Assembly (NCBI GenBank): GCA_015523645.1
Contig: WAJY01000004.1
Location: 1 to 8,981, forward strand
Length of the DNA: 8,981 nucleotides
Reading direction: 5' to 3'
Origin: Geoglobus sp.
GTDB taxonomy: Archaea; Halobacteriota; Archaeoglobi; Archaeoglobales; Archaeoglobaceae
Translations under genes and position numbers: made by a program
Shown here: positions 1 to 6,245 of the stretch, piece after piece
How the letters are laid out: each line of letters begins with the position of its first letter
Numbering within the stretch: position 1 is the stretch's first letter
Notes under the pieces: model-generated
What the model was told of the DNA's origin: nothing
Databases searched by the model: none
The model's input: only the letters and a program-made list of their open reading frames with translations

Positions 1-134
1 AATTTATCCAAAACAGGTATTATAACATGTCCATCTTCATACCTTATCCTCCTCCTTTTATCTTTCAACCCTAGCTTTTCTATCAGTCTTCTTACCTCCT
101 CCCCTCTCTCCTTCGGCACTTTCACAGCCTTCAT
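1..134 (-). CDS. trm5: tRNA (guanine-37-N1)-methyltransferase Trm5, N-terminal fragment
   Basis: The 44 complete codons visible here encode the N-terminal (D1) domain typical of archaeal Trm5, beginning MKAVKVPKERGEEVRRLIEK and ending near VIIPVLDK. This basic module precedes the SAM-binding methyltransferase domain, which lies outside the window. Trm5 uses S-adenosylmethionine to methylate N1 of G37 beside the anticodon and so prevents frameshifting; in archaea, relatives also take part in wyosine synthesis. The ATG (132-134) overlaps the TGA of nmd3 (131-133) as ATGA, so the two are co-transcribed and probably translationally coupled. A GGTGG Shine-Dalgarno match lies 4 nt upstream. The family call rests only on the short N-terminal motif; a TYW2-like paralog (Trm5a/c versus Trm5b) cannot be excluded. 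The gene is truncated by the window edge, not visibly broken. Confidence 0.75.
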   Translation of the reverse strand, partial: MKAVKVPKERGEEVRRLIEKLGLKDKRRRIRYEDGHVIIPVLDK

Positions 135-1132
135 TTGTCCACCAGAGATCTGTGGATGACTACCACATCATCTCCACCCTTAGCCACATATACAGCATCT
201 CCGGGTTGAAAGTCAAAATCCGGTTTTTTCACAGAAATGCTCTCATAGCTTTCAGGATCCAGTATCTCCATAACATCCCTGTCAACATTCAAAACGTACG
301 TTGTTTTAAGCCTATCTCTTTTTGCAATCACAGAAGGACTTTTCAGGTTTATTCCCTTTCCGCTATAGACATCAACAGCCTTCTTTTTTTCTGCATTTAA
401 AACCAAAGCAATAGCTTCTCCATCCTTAACAACATCCCCTTTTTGATAGTGGGGAAGTCTAACAAGATACGTGAATCTGTAAAGATCCCTTCCATCTTCT
501 CTTCCCGCTATACTGATGCTCTCCTTTAACTCGGCTCCAAAAATTTTTGTGAGCTGTCTGGTAATCTTTTGAGCAAGTTTTTTGTCTCCAATATAGACAT
601 CAACACCCTCCTTTTTTTCCACAAGCTTCGAGATAAACGCCTTCGGATTTGTATCCTCTCTTTCAGTTTCCCTGTAAATTAAACCCAGAATTGATTCAAG
701 TTCATTATCAGATATCTCTCTCTTATCAGCCCTTATCTGAATAACAGCCTCGTAGTATCCCCCAGCCTGCATGCTACACTTTTTGCAAGCAATTTTTTTA
801 ACCCTAACTTCAAAGGAGTCAGAATGAGAATAAGCATAGTCTCTAAGCTTTCCAGATACCTCAATCCTGTATCTCCCGATCTCATCACCAACAGGATGAA
901 ATTCAACACTCTCGATCCAGAAATCTTCATGGAAGCTGACTGTCTTTGAAAGGTTGTGAGATACTGCATCGCTTAAGCCCACCCTCCTCCACTTATCCAG
1001 CTTGTACCTCCCGCATCTGGAGCAAGCCAGAATCTCTATCACAGACGGAATCTCCACTACCTTGACTTTCTCAGCCAAACACCTTCCACAAACACTGTAC
1101 TCGCTTTCCCTTCCGCAGGATGCACACTTCAT
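131..1132 (-). CDS. nmd3: NMD3 family 60S/50S ribosomal export and maturation protein (archaeal)
   Basis: The 333-residue product carries four CxxC pairs at Cys3/6, Cys15/18, Cys37/40 and Cys116/119, the zinc-binding N-terminal signature of NMD3. They are followed by the mixed alpha/beta region and a C-terminal beta-rich part (about 225-330) comparable to the eIF5A/SH3-like domains. In eukaryotes NMD3 binds the 60S subunit and recruits Crm1 for export. The archaeal form lacks the export-signal tail, as here, and is presumed to act in large-subunit maturation with aIF6. An in-frame TTG at 1150 would add six residues. I prefer ATG 1132 because the protein then starts right before the first CxxC, and a TATA-like element (AGATAAATA) centred near 1162 would place transcription start only a few bases before 1132. 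It is the first gene of a minus-strand operon with trm5. Confidence 0.9.
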   Translation of the reverse strand: MKCASCGRESEYSVCGRCLAEKVKVVEIPSVIEILACSRCGRYKLDKWRRVGLSDAVSHNLSKTVSFHEDFWIESVEFHPVGDEIGRYRIEVSGKLRDYAYSHSDSFEVRVKKIACKKCSMQAGGYYEAVIQIRADKREISDNELESILGLIYRETEREDTNPKAFISKLVEKKEGVDVYIGDKKLAQKITRQLTKIFGAELKESISIAGREDGRDLYRFTYLVRLPHYQKGDVVKDGEAIALVLNAEKKKAVDVYSGKGINLKSPSVIAKRDRLKTTYVLNVDRDVMEILDPESYESISVKKPDFDFQPGDAVYVAKGGDDVVVIHRSLVDK

Positions 1133-1157
1133 TCCAGAATTAAAGCACAACTAAGCT

Positions 1158-1167
1158 GTATTTATCT
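1158..1167 (-). promoter_or_regulatory. TATA-box promoter of nmd3-trm5
   Basis: Read on the minus strand this is AGATAAATAC. Its centre (about 1162) lies roughly 30 nt from the chosen nmd3 ATG at 1132, so transcription would begin about 4 nt ahead of the start codon, giving a near-leaderless mRNA. There is no Shine-Dalgarno sequence before that ATG, which fits. Confidence 0.55.
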
Positions 1168-1180
1168 CTTATCCAAGAGA
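1165..1180. repeat. 6-bp inverted repeat in the nmd3 / UPF0200 divergent promoter region
   Basis: TCTCTT (1165-1170) and AAGAGA (1175-1180) are perfect inverted repeats separated by ATCC. The repeat abuts the TATA box of nmd3 on its upstream side, where the BRE/TFB contact would be. It could be an operator for a dimeric regulator or a chance palindrome. It is too short to be a convincing terminator. Confidence 0.3.
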
Positions 1181-1200
1181 GGTGGATTGAAGGAGCTAAT

Positions 1201-1208
1201 TTTTAATA
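1201..1208 (+). promoter_or_regulatory. TATA-box promoter of the UPF0200-UPF0201 gene
   Basis: TTTTAATA lies with its centre about 26 nt upstream of the ATG at 1231, the spacing at which archaeal transcription starts. The mRNA would begin at or within a base or two of the start codon. No Shine-Dalgarno motif precedes the ATG, consistent with leaderless translation. Confidence 0.6.
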
Positions 1209-1230
1209 CCAAGGGAATAAATTTCATGAT

Positions 1231-2187
1231 ATGAAAATCATTGCCTTCGTTGGACTTCCCCTGAGCGGCAAAACAACCGCATCTAGGATTGCAGAAGAGA
1301 TGGGCATACCTGTAATCGTTATGGGCGATGTTGTCAGGGAGGAGGTGAAAAGGAGGGGACTAGATCCAACTGACGAGAATACAGGAAAGGTTGCAAGCGA
1401 GCTGAGAGAAATGGAGGGAATGGATGCAATAGCAAAGAGGTGCATTCCAAAAATTAGAGAGAAGTTGGAAGAGAGAGGAATTGTTGTTATTGATGGAATC
1501 AGAGGGATTGCAGAGGTTGAGAGATTTAAAAGTGAGTTTGGAGAGGATTTTGTGCTAATAAACATTGAGGCTCCAATAGAGCTTAGGCTTGAGAGGGCAT
1601 TGAAGAGAAGGAGAGATGATGACGTTAAAAGCCTTGAGGATCTGAGAAAAAGAGACGAGAGAGAGCTTTCGTGGAGCATGAAAGAGGCTATAGAGATCGC
1701 AGATCTTACAGTTGAAAACATAGGAGATCTTGATGAATTTGAAGATAAGATTAGGGGGATAATAAGGCACTTTCTTCCAAGGGTTGAGGTGGAGGTGGAG
1801 ACTGAAGTTAACCCAACTGAGGATCCAGAAAAGGTTAAAAAAGCCGTTTTAAATCTTTTCCCAGATGCAGAGATCTATCTTGAAGATAGAAGACTTTTTG
1901 CAAGAACCTCAAACCTTTCAAAATTCAGAGAGCTGCTGAGAAAACAGAGAATTCTTGACACTATGAGAAGTGAGATTCTTTCAAACAGAAGGGGAAAAGA
2001 TGTTGTTCTGTATCTCAACAAGCAGACAGCTTTTGTCTCAAAAATAAACATTGCAGAAAGAGATGCAATACTATCACCGCTCAAGGTAACATTCAGGCTT
2101 CATGATATAGAATTCGATAGATTTCTTGATTACCTAGCTCCTGAAACTAAGAATGGAAAACCTGTTAAGGAAATAAACCTGATGTGA
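1231..2187 (+). CDS. UPF0200-UPF0201 fusion: P-loop kinase-like domain plus archaeal RNA-binding-like domain
   Basis: This 318-residue protein joins two families often encoded separately in archaea. Residues 1-182 form a P-loop NMP kinase/dephospho-CoA-kinase-like domain: Walker A GLPLSGKTT at 8-16, a Walker B-like VVIDGIRG with Asp88 at 85-92, and an Arg/Asp-rich lid around 125-145. Residues about 184-316 match UPF0201, beginning VEVEVETEVNPTEDPEKV; Pfam treats that family as RNA-binding-like. I recall the same fusion in A. fulgidus (UPF0200/UPF0201 protein), which supports the taxonomic call. The substrate is unknown: phosphoryl transfer is plausible from the intact Walker A, while RNA binding by the C-terminal half is inferred from family naming only. 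ATG 1231 is the only sensible start, immediately before the first beta strand (MKIIAFVG). The DUF2299 gene follows after 14 bases in the same operon. It is not the archaeal GTP-dependent dephospho-CoA kinase, which belongs to another family (DUF359). Confidence 0.9.
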   Translation: MKIIAFVGLPLSGKTTASRIAEEMGIPVIVMGDVVREEVKRRGLDPTDENTGKVASELREMEGMDAIAKRCIPKIREKLEERGIVVIDGIRGIAEVERFKSEFGEDFVLINIEAPIELRLERALKRRRDDDVKSLEDLRKRDERELSWSMKEAIEIADLTVENIGDLDEFEDKIRGIIRHFLPRVEVEVETEVNPTEDPEKVKKAVLNLFPDAEIYLEDRRLFARTSNLSKFRELLRKQRILDTMRSEILSNRRGKDVVLYLNKQTAFVSKINIAERDAILSPLKVTFRLHDIEFDRFLDYLAPETKNGKPVKEINLM

Positions 2188-2189
2188 AA

Positions 2190-2195
2190 GAGGTG
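2190..2195 (+). promoter_or_regulatory. Shine-Dalgarno site of the DUF2299 gene
   Basis: GAGGTG sits 6 nt before ATG 2202 in the 14-nt gap after the preceding stop codon, and fixes the start of the second gene of this operon. Confidence 0.7.
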
Positions 2196-2201
2196 CCTTA
2201 A

Positions 2202-2675
2202 ATGTCTCTTAAGACAATGATAAAAGCCTGGCTTGAGGATGAGGGATACTTGAAGAGAGAGGTTGAGGATCTGAATGCAGACTTTCATTTTATAATAGAG
2301 GTTCCTCCACAGTCAGGACAGATGATAGACATAATAAACCCCAAAGAAAGGGACATAATCCTCGTTGCTAGCGGTATAAAGCTGAGCGAGAACCACTACA
2401 AAGCATTGATAGGCTTGGATGAGAAGGAAAGGGAGAAATTCATGTGGGAAATAAGGTTCGATTTGTTATTCCTCTCCATAGAATTTCAGATAATACCATC
2501 AGCCACAACTCCACAGCTTTTCCAGTTTACAAGAAAGCTATATGCTGAGGATTTAACCAGACAGGCTTTGATGGATGCAATCTCAGAGGTTCACAAGTGC
2601 AAGCTTTACATAATATGGAAGATGAACAGCAGATTTGCCGGAAATGGAAGTGATGAGAAGATAATGTACATCTGA
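2202..2675 (+). CDS. DUF2299 family protein (conserved archaeal, unknown function)
   Basis: The 157-residue soluble protein resembles the archaeal DUF2299 family in length and layout. It has an N-terminal helix (about 3-20), a beta-rich core with DFHFIIEVPPQSG at 27-39 and RDIILVASGIKLS at 50-62, and a C-terminal helix from about 115 carrying a basic, hydrophobic stretch (HKCKLYIIWKM, 131-141). There is no signal peptide, membrane segment or catalytic motif, so no biochemical role can be assigned. The pattern of helix, curved sheet and helix recalls small chaperone-like or adaptor folds, but that is impression only. It is co-transcribed with the UPF0200-UPF0201 gene 14 bases upstream. The last dozen residues are polar and may be disordered. 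Confidence 0.7.
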   Translation: MSLKTMIKAWLEDEGYLKREVEDLNADFHFIIEVPPQSGQMIDIINPKERDIILVASGIKLSENHYKALIGLDEKEREKFMWEIRFDLLFLSIEFQIIPSATTPQLFQFTRKLYAEDLTRQALMDAISEVHKCKLYIIWKMNSRFAGNGSDEKIMYI

Positions 2676-2684
2676 AGTGGCAGA

Positions 2685-2689
2685 TTTTT
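2685..2689 (+). terminator. Possible T-run terminator after the DUF2299 gene
   Basis: A run of five T lies 9 nt after the DUF2299 stop, and a run of six T (2725-2730) lies further on, overlapping the next promoter. Archaeal RNA polymerase terminates at such T-runs, but this one is short and has no hairpin, so readthrough into apgM is possible. Confidence 0.3.
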
Positions 2690-2720
2690 AGAGAGAAGCT
2701 AAAGCTCATCTCCAGAAAAG

Positions 2721-2732
2721 ATAATTTTTTAT
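2721..2732 (+). promoter_or_regulatory. TATA-box promoter of the apgM operon
   Basis: ATAATTTTTTAT is an A/T-only block whose T-rich TATA-like part is centred about 27 nt before ATG 2756. This predicts a leaderless apgM transcript and argues against the upstream TTG start at 2738, which would lie ahead of the predicted transcription start. Confidence 0.5.
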
Positions 2733-2755
2733 CTGAATTGGTTAAGATCCTTCCA

Positions 2756-3982
2756 ATGAAAATTCTGATGGTGATAATAGATGGTCTTTCAGACAGAAGC
2801 CTTAATGGAACCACACCTCTTAAGTCTGCAAATACACCAAACATGGATTTTATTGCCAAGATTGGAATAAACGGGATAATGGATACAATAAATCCGGGAA
2901 TAAGACCGGGAAGCGATACAGCACATCTCTCAATTCTCGGTTACGATCCTTTCAAGTTTTACACAGGAAGGGGACCTATAGAGGCATGTGGAGCGGGAAT
3001 AGAAGTAAAACCGGGGGACATTGCATTCAGAGTGAACTTCGGAACCGTTAAAGGAGAGGGAAGTGTTTTTGATAAGATTGTGGTAGATAGAAGAGCTGGA
3101 AGAATTCAGGATAAAGATGAGTTAATAAAAGCAATCAATTCTGAGGTTAGCCTAGACGGCATAGAATTTATACTTGGAAATGCATCCGGTCACAGAGCTG
3201 CTCTTGTTTTCAGAGGAAAGGATCTCTCAGATAAAATAACTGACAGCGACCCTAAAAGGGAGGGGGAGAGGGTAAAGAGAGTAAGAGCACTCGACGAATC
3301 AGCCGAATTCACCGCCAGAATGGCTAATGAATTCATAGAAAAAAGTCATGAGATCTTGGACAGCCATCCGTTTAATTTGGAGAGGGAAAAAGCCGGACTT
3401 CCAAAAGCTAACGTGCTATTGCTGAGAGGTGTTGGGAAGGCTTTGCACATACCAAGCTTTGAAGAACGATACGGAATGAGGTTGGCTGTTATTGCTGGAA
3501 CTACACTTATAAAAGGAGTTGGAAGGCTCGTGAAGGCTGATGTCATCGAGGATGATAGATTTACCGGTAGCAAAAACACGGATCTCCATTTGAAGGTGAA
3601 AAAAGCGCTTGAAATGCTAGAAACCCATGATTTTGTTCTTTTGCATATAAAAGCAACAGATGAATTCGGACATGATGGAGATTTTGATGGAAAAAGGAAA
3701 TTTATAGAGAAGGTTGATTCAGCTATAAAACCGTTTCTGGAACTTGATTTCTCGGAGGTGTGTTTTGTCATGCTTTCAGATCACACAACACCGGTAACTG
3801 CAAGAGACCACACCGCAGATCCTGTGCCTGTGGTAATTGTTTTCAATGAAGTAAGAAGGGATGATGTCAAAGCTTTCAACGAGTTCGAGAGTTACAAAGG
3901 CGGGCTCTGCAGGATAAATGGAAGGGATTTGATGAACATTCTTCTTGATCTAATAGGTAAAGCTAAAAAGTTTGGAGCGTAA
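2756..3982 (+). CDS. apgM: 2,3-bisphosphoglycerate-independent phosphoglycerate mutase, archaeal type
   Basis: The 408-residue enzyme interconverts 3-phosphoglycerate and 2-phosphoglycerate in glycolysis and gluconeogenesis, using two divalent metal ions and a phosphoserine intermediate. It belongs to the alkaline-phosphatase superfamily. Visible signatures are the first metal ligand in MVIIDGLSDR (Asp9), the nucleophile Ser53 in RPGSDTAHLS, the family motifs TGRGPIEA (70-77) and NASGHRAAL (142-150), IPSFEERYG (232-240), the metal motif KATDEFGHDGD (Asp302, His306), and SDHTTP (Asp342, His343) followed by DHTADPVPVV with His352. Length and motif order match archaeal aPGM throughout, and all catalytic positions are present. 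A TTG at 2738 in the same frame would add six residues, but ATG 2756 matches the usual family start and the promoter. It heads a four-gene cluster ending with a YchF-like GTPase. Confidence 0.95.
   Translation: MKILMVIIDGLSDRSLNGTTPLKSANTPNMDFIAKIGINGIMDTINPGIRPGSDTAHLSILGYDPFKFYTGRGPIEACGAGIEVKPGDIAFRVNFGTVKGEGSVFDKIVVDRRAGRIQDKDELIKAINSEVSLDGIEFILGNASGHRAALVFRGKDLSDKITDSDPKREGERVKRVRALDESAEFTARMANEFIEKSHEILDSHPFNLEREKAGLPKANVLLLRGVGKALHIPSFEERYGMRLAVIAGTTLIKGVGRLVKADVIEDDRFTGSKNTDLHLKVKKALEMLETHDFVLLHIKATDEFGHDGDFDGKRKFIEKVDSAIKPFLELDFSEVCFVMLSDHTTPVTARDHTADPVPVVIVFNEVRRDDVKAFNEFESYKGGLCRINGRDLMNILLDLIGKAKKFGA
3974..3977 (+). promoter_or_regulatory. Weak Shine-Dalgarno site of the bactofilin-like gene
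   Basis: GGAG lies inside the last codons of apgM, 11 nt before ATG 3989 and 14 nt before the alternative ATG 3992. The spacing is long, so translation may partly depend on ribosomes finishing apgM. Confidence 0.35.
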
Positions 3983-3988
3983 TATGGC

Positions 3989-4861
3989 ATGATGAACAGC
4001 CTTTACATTCCTGAAGGTGCTGAGTTTGATGAGACACTGATAAGTCACAATGGAGATGTGATTGTTGGAAACAGCGCGAGCATAGGTTTTGGAATAAAAG
4101 GGAAGAAGGTGATAGTTGGGGATAGAGCAAGCATAGATGGAGATGTTATTGGTGAGGAGGTAAGGCTTGATTCCTGGGTAAAGGTAAAGGGAAACGTTGT
4201 TTGCTACTCAGACTGCTACATTGGAGAGTTCACGTCGATAGATGGTAAGCTCACGGTTCATGGAGATCTTGAGATTGGAAGGAACGTCAGAATAGACAAG
4301 GGTTTTGAGGCTACAGGCTTGATAACAATCCAAAATCCATTGCCTGTCATAATTTTCCTCTTCATATACCTGATGGAACTTCTCAGAATAGGAAAGATCG
4401 AGGAGATCGAAGAGCTTTTCGAAGAGGAGCTTGAGAATCCGCTGATCATTCCTGACAACAGCAAGGTAACAATCGAACAGATTCAAACTTCTAGGAATGC
4501 AATTTTCAAAAGCAGCAGAATTCTGGGAAACGTAAGAGCAAAGGATGTTTTAGTCGAAAAAACAGAATTGTATGGAAGTGTGAGAGGAAAAGATGTGTTT
4601 ATTGATTCTTCAAAGGTTCATGGAGCGATAGAAGGGAGGAGAATTTACATAGTTAATGGAAGCAACATCTTCGGAAACGTTACAGGAGAGGAGGTTTTTA
4701 TGGAGAATGGATGCAGTGTTGAGGGGAGCATAATCGGAAGGAAAGGGGTTTGGATCAAGGAGAGAGTTGAGTATCAATTTGAAATTGAGGAGGATGAAGA
4801 TGCTGGAATGGGAAAAGAAGAGGTTCAAGAAGATGTTTCCCAACATCTACAGGGAGATTGA
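3989..4861 (+). CDS. Bactofilin-like polymer-forming beta-helix protein with central hydrophobic segment
   Basis: The 290-residue protein is built from short Val/Ile-Gly repeats of the right- or left-handed beta-helix kind seen in bactofilins and hexapeptide proteins. The first block covers about 5-112. The second covers about 155-257, with repeat units starting near 182, 198, 214, 231 and 248, each about 16-17 residues and shaped like VxGKDVFIxxxxxxGx. Between them lie a hydrophobic stretch (PLPVIIFLFIYLMELL, 117-132) and an acidic, probably helical segment (KIEEIEELFEEELE, 136-149). This suggests two beta-helix blades joined by a membrane-touching or oligomerising hairpin. The C-terminal 25 residues are acidic and probably disordered. 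Bactofilins form filaments on membranes; such a role here is inference. The tandem ATG codons at 3989 and 3992 leave the exact start open by one residue. The gene follows apgM by 6 bases and overlaps the next gene by 62. Confidence 0.65.
   Translation: MMNSLYIPEGAEFDETLISHNGDVIVGNSASIGFGIKGKKVIVGDRASIDGDVIGEEVRLDSWVKVKGNVVCYSDCYIGEFTSIDGKLTVHGDLEIGRNVRIDKGFEATGLITIQNPLPVIIFLFIYLMELLRIGKIEEIEELFEEELENPLIIPDNSKVTIEQIQTSRNAIFKSSRILGNVRAKDVLVEKTELYGSVRGKDVFIDSSKVHGAIEGRRIYIVNGSNIFGNVTGEEVFMENGCSVEGSIIGRKGVWIKERVEYQFEIEEDEDAGMGKEEVQEDVSQHLQGD
4789..4793 (+). promoter_or_regulatory. Shine-Dalgarno site deciding the start of the DUF2095-like gene
   Basis: GGAGG, within TTGAGGAGG, lies exactly 6 nt before ATG 4800. 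It touches ATG 4794 directly, which would leave no spacer, and it lies downstream of the TTG at 4767. The start at 4800 is therefore favoured over both. Confidence 0.7.
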
Positions 4862-5060
4862 GGGAGACGTACTGCCTTCAATACTGGATCATCTTGAGAG
4901 GTGCGAGAGTCTAGAACAAGCATACGAAGTTATAGACTACTTCCTCAGGATAGGAGAGATAACAGAGGAGCATGCTGAATTTTTGAAGAACAGTAGGATA
5001 ACAGAAGGAATTATAGGATCGAGAAAGGCTGGAGAGTATGTTAAAAGGGGATTGAGATGA
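4800..5060 (+). CDS. Small DUF2095-like archaeal protein
   Basis: The 86-residue product begins MLEWEKKRFKKMFPNIYREI and is predicted to be all-helical, with a basic N-terminal helix, an acidic middle (GDVLPSILDHLERCESLEQA) and a C-terminal region ending in KAGEYVKRGLR. The opening 'KKxFPNxxxEIE' pattern and the 'RIGEITEEHAEFLK' segment resemble what I recall of archaeal DUF2095 proteins, but this match is from memory. There is no catalytic motif, and no membrane segment or signal peptide is visible. The gene overlaps the end of the bactofilin-like gene by 62 nt in another frame and overlaps the GTPase start by ATGA. Its position suggests coupled expression with the GTPase, and a small partner or regulator role is conceivable but unproven. 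Confidence 0.6.
   Translation: MLEWEKKRFKKMFPNIYREIEGDVLPSILDHLERCESLEQAYEVIDYFLRIGEITEEHAEFLKNSRITEGIIGSRKAGEYVKRGLR
5046..5050 (+). promoter_or_regulatory. Shine-Dalgarno site of the YchF-like GTPase gene
   Basis: AGGGG lies 6 nt ahead of ATG 5057, inside the end of the preceding gene. Together with the ATGA overlap it indicates coupled translation. Confidence 0.55.
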
Positions 5061-6220
5061 TAGAGATAGGACTTGCAGGAAAACCTAACTCTGGAAAGTC
5101 GACATTCTTCAAGTCTGCAACTCTGGCTGAGGTTGAGATAGCAAACTATCCCTTCACAACGATTCAGCCCAACGTTGGGGTAGCCCATGTAAGGGTGGAG
5201 TGTGTATGCAAGGAGCTTGATCTGTATCCTTGCGGGAACTGCGTTGATGGGATAAGGTTCATTCCTGTAAAGCTTATAGACATAGCAGGACTGGTTCCAG
5301 ATGCCCATAAAGGAAGGGGTCTTGGCAACGCTTTTCTCGACAATCTAAGACAGGCTGATGCAATAATCCACATCGTTGACTCCTCAGGCTCTACAGATGA
5401 AGAGGGTAATGAGATAGGAATAGGGGAAAGAGATCCGCTTGAAGATGTAAAGTTCTTTGAGAGAGAGCTTGTGTTATGGCTCTATGGCATAGTAAAAAAG
5501 AACTGGGATAAAATTGTGAGGAGAATACAGATGGAGAGGAGAGATCCAGCAAGATACATAGCCGAGCATCTTGCAGGTCTTGGCTTTGACGAGAAAATTG
5601 TCAAGGATTCGCTGAAAGAAATGGAAAAACCCTACAACCAGTTTGATGACGAATCACTTCTAAAATTTTCAAGAATTCTGATGGAGAAGAGATTCAAAAT
5701 ACTGATAGCCGGGAACAAGGCTGACAAAGCCAGAGATGAGAACAGGAAAAGACTCTCAGCCGTAGGAGCTGTTATGTGCTCAGCCATTTACGAGCTAACC
5801 CTAAGGACTGCAAGCAAAAACGGATATATAAAATACCTTCCCGGAGACAGAGATTTCGAGATTGTGAAAGAACTCAATGAAAAGCAGAAAAAAGCTCTTG
5901 AAATGATCAGGAGTTTTCTTGAAGAAAATGGAGGAACTGGGGTTCAGGAAGCTATCAATAGAGTCGTCTTTGACAAACTTGGATACATTGTTGTGTATCC
6001 TGTTGAGGATGAGAACAAGTTCACAGACTCAGTGGGAAACGTTCTTCCCGATGCACTGCTTGTAAAGGAAGGAACCACAGCAAAGGAGCTAGCATACAAA
6101 ATTCATACTGAAATCGGGCAAAAGTACATCCATGCTGTGGATGCAAAAAAGAAAATCAGGATAGCTGAGGATTACCAGCTTAAAAACAACGATGTGATAA
6201 AGATAGTTTCTGGCGCATAA
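5057..6220 (+). CDS. OBG-family GTPase of the YchF/Ygr210 group with C-terminal TGS domain
   Basis: The 387-residue protein has all G motifs: G1 GKPNSGKST (8-16), G2 Thr in YPFTTIQPN (31-39), G3 DIAGLV (75-80), G4 NKAD (220-223), G5-like SA (242-243), and a TGS domain from about 311 to 385. Asp in NKAD predicts guanine specificity, unlike bacterial YchF/OLA1, whose G4 is altered and which prefer ATP. This places it with the archaeal/Ygr210 subgroup. The OBG family binds ribosomes or translation factors, so a cytosolic role in translation is likely. Between G2 and G3 lie four cysteines arranged CxC (49, 51) and CxxC (59, 62), suitable for a zinc knuckle or disulfide; I recall similar cysteines in archaeal relatives. 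Start ATG 5057 overlaps the upstream stop as ATGA and sits directly at the first beta strand. It is the last gene of the cluster and converges on the phosphoesterase gene. Confidence 0.92.
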   Translation: MIEIGLAGKPNSGKSTFFKSATLAEVEIANYPFTTIQPNVGVAHVRVECVCKELDLYPCGNCVDGIRFIPVKLIDIAGLVPDAHKGRGLGNAFLDNLRQADAIIHIVDSSGSTDEEGNEIGIGERDPLEDVKFFERELVLWLYGIVKKNWDKIVRRIQMERRDPARYIAEHLAGLGFDEKIVKDSLKEMEKPYNQFDDESLLKFSRILMEKRFKILIAGNKADKARDENRKRLSAVGAVMCSAIYELTLRTASKNGYIKYLPGDRDFEIVKELNEKQKKALEMIRSFLEENGGTGVQEAINRVVFDKLGYIVVYPVEDENKFTDSVGNVLPDALLVKEGTTAKELAYKIHTEIGQKYIHAVDAKKKIRIAEDYQLKNNDVIKIVSGA

Positions 6221-6245
6221 AATTCTTAAAACTGGTAAATTTTGC
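6221..6245. terminator. 25-bp convergent intergenic gap, probable back-to-back terminators
   Basis: The GTPase gene and the oppositely oriented phosphoesterase gene end only 25 bases apart. The gap has TTTT on the plus strand (6240-6243). On the minus strand two TTTT runs lie in and just beyond it. There is no hairpin of note. Archaeal T-run termination would have to occur inside the neighbouring gene, so the 3' ends of the two transcripts probably overlap. Confidence 0.35.

Noticed and set aside
1133..1150. TTG start six codons upstream for nmd3
   Set aside because: The predicted transcription start falls downstream of this TTG, and the extra residues precede the usual NMD3 N-terminus without a Shine-Dalgarno site.
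1224..1721. A 165-codon open frame on the minus strand inside the UPF0200 gene
   Set aside because: Its product is a low-complexity Ser/Leu/Ile sequence, the mirror of a purine-rich coding strand, and it lies wholly inside a gene with clear Walker A motif and promoter.
1782..1802. Short GAGGTG microrepeat
   Set aside because: It encodes the Val-Glu alternation of a beta strand at the start of the UPF0201 domain, so it is codon repetition and not a DNA repeat element.
2738..2755. TTG start six codons upstream for apgM
   Set aside because: It lies only about 9 nt from the TATA-like element, and the family normally begins just before the first metal-binding strand, as ATG 2756 does.
3346..3771. 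A 141-codon minus-strand frame inside apgM
   Set aside because: It overlaps conserved catalytic motifs of phosphoglycerate mutase and is Ser/Phe-rich like other antisense shadows.
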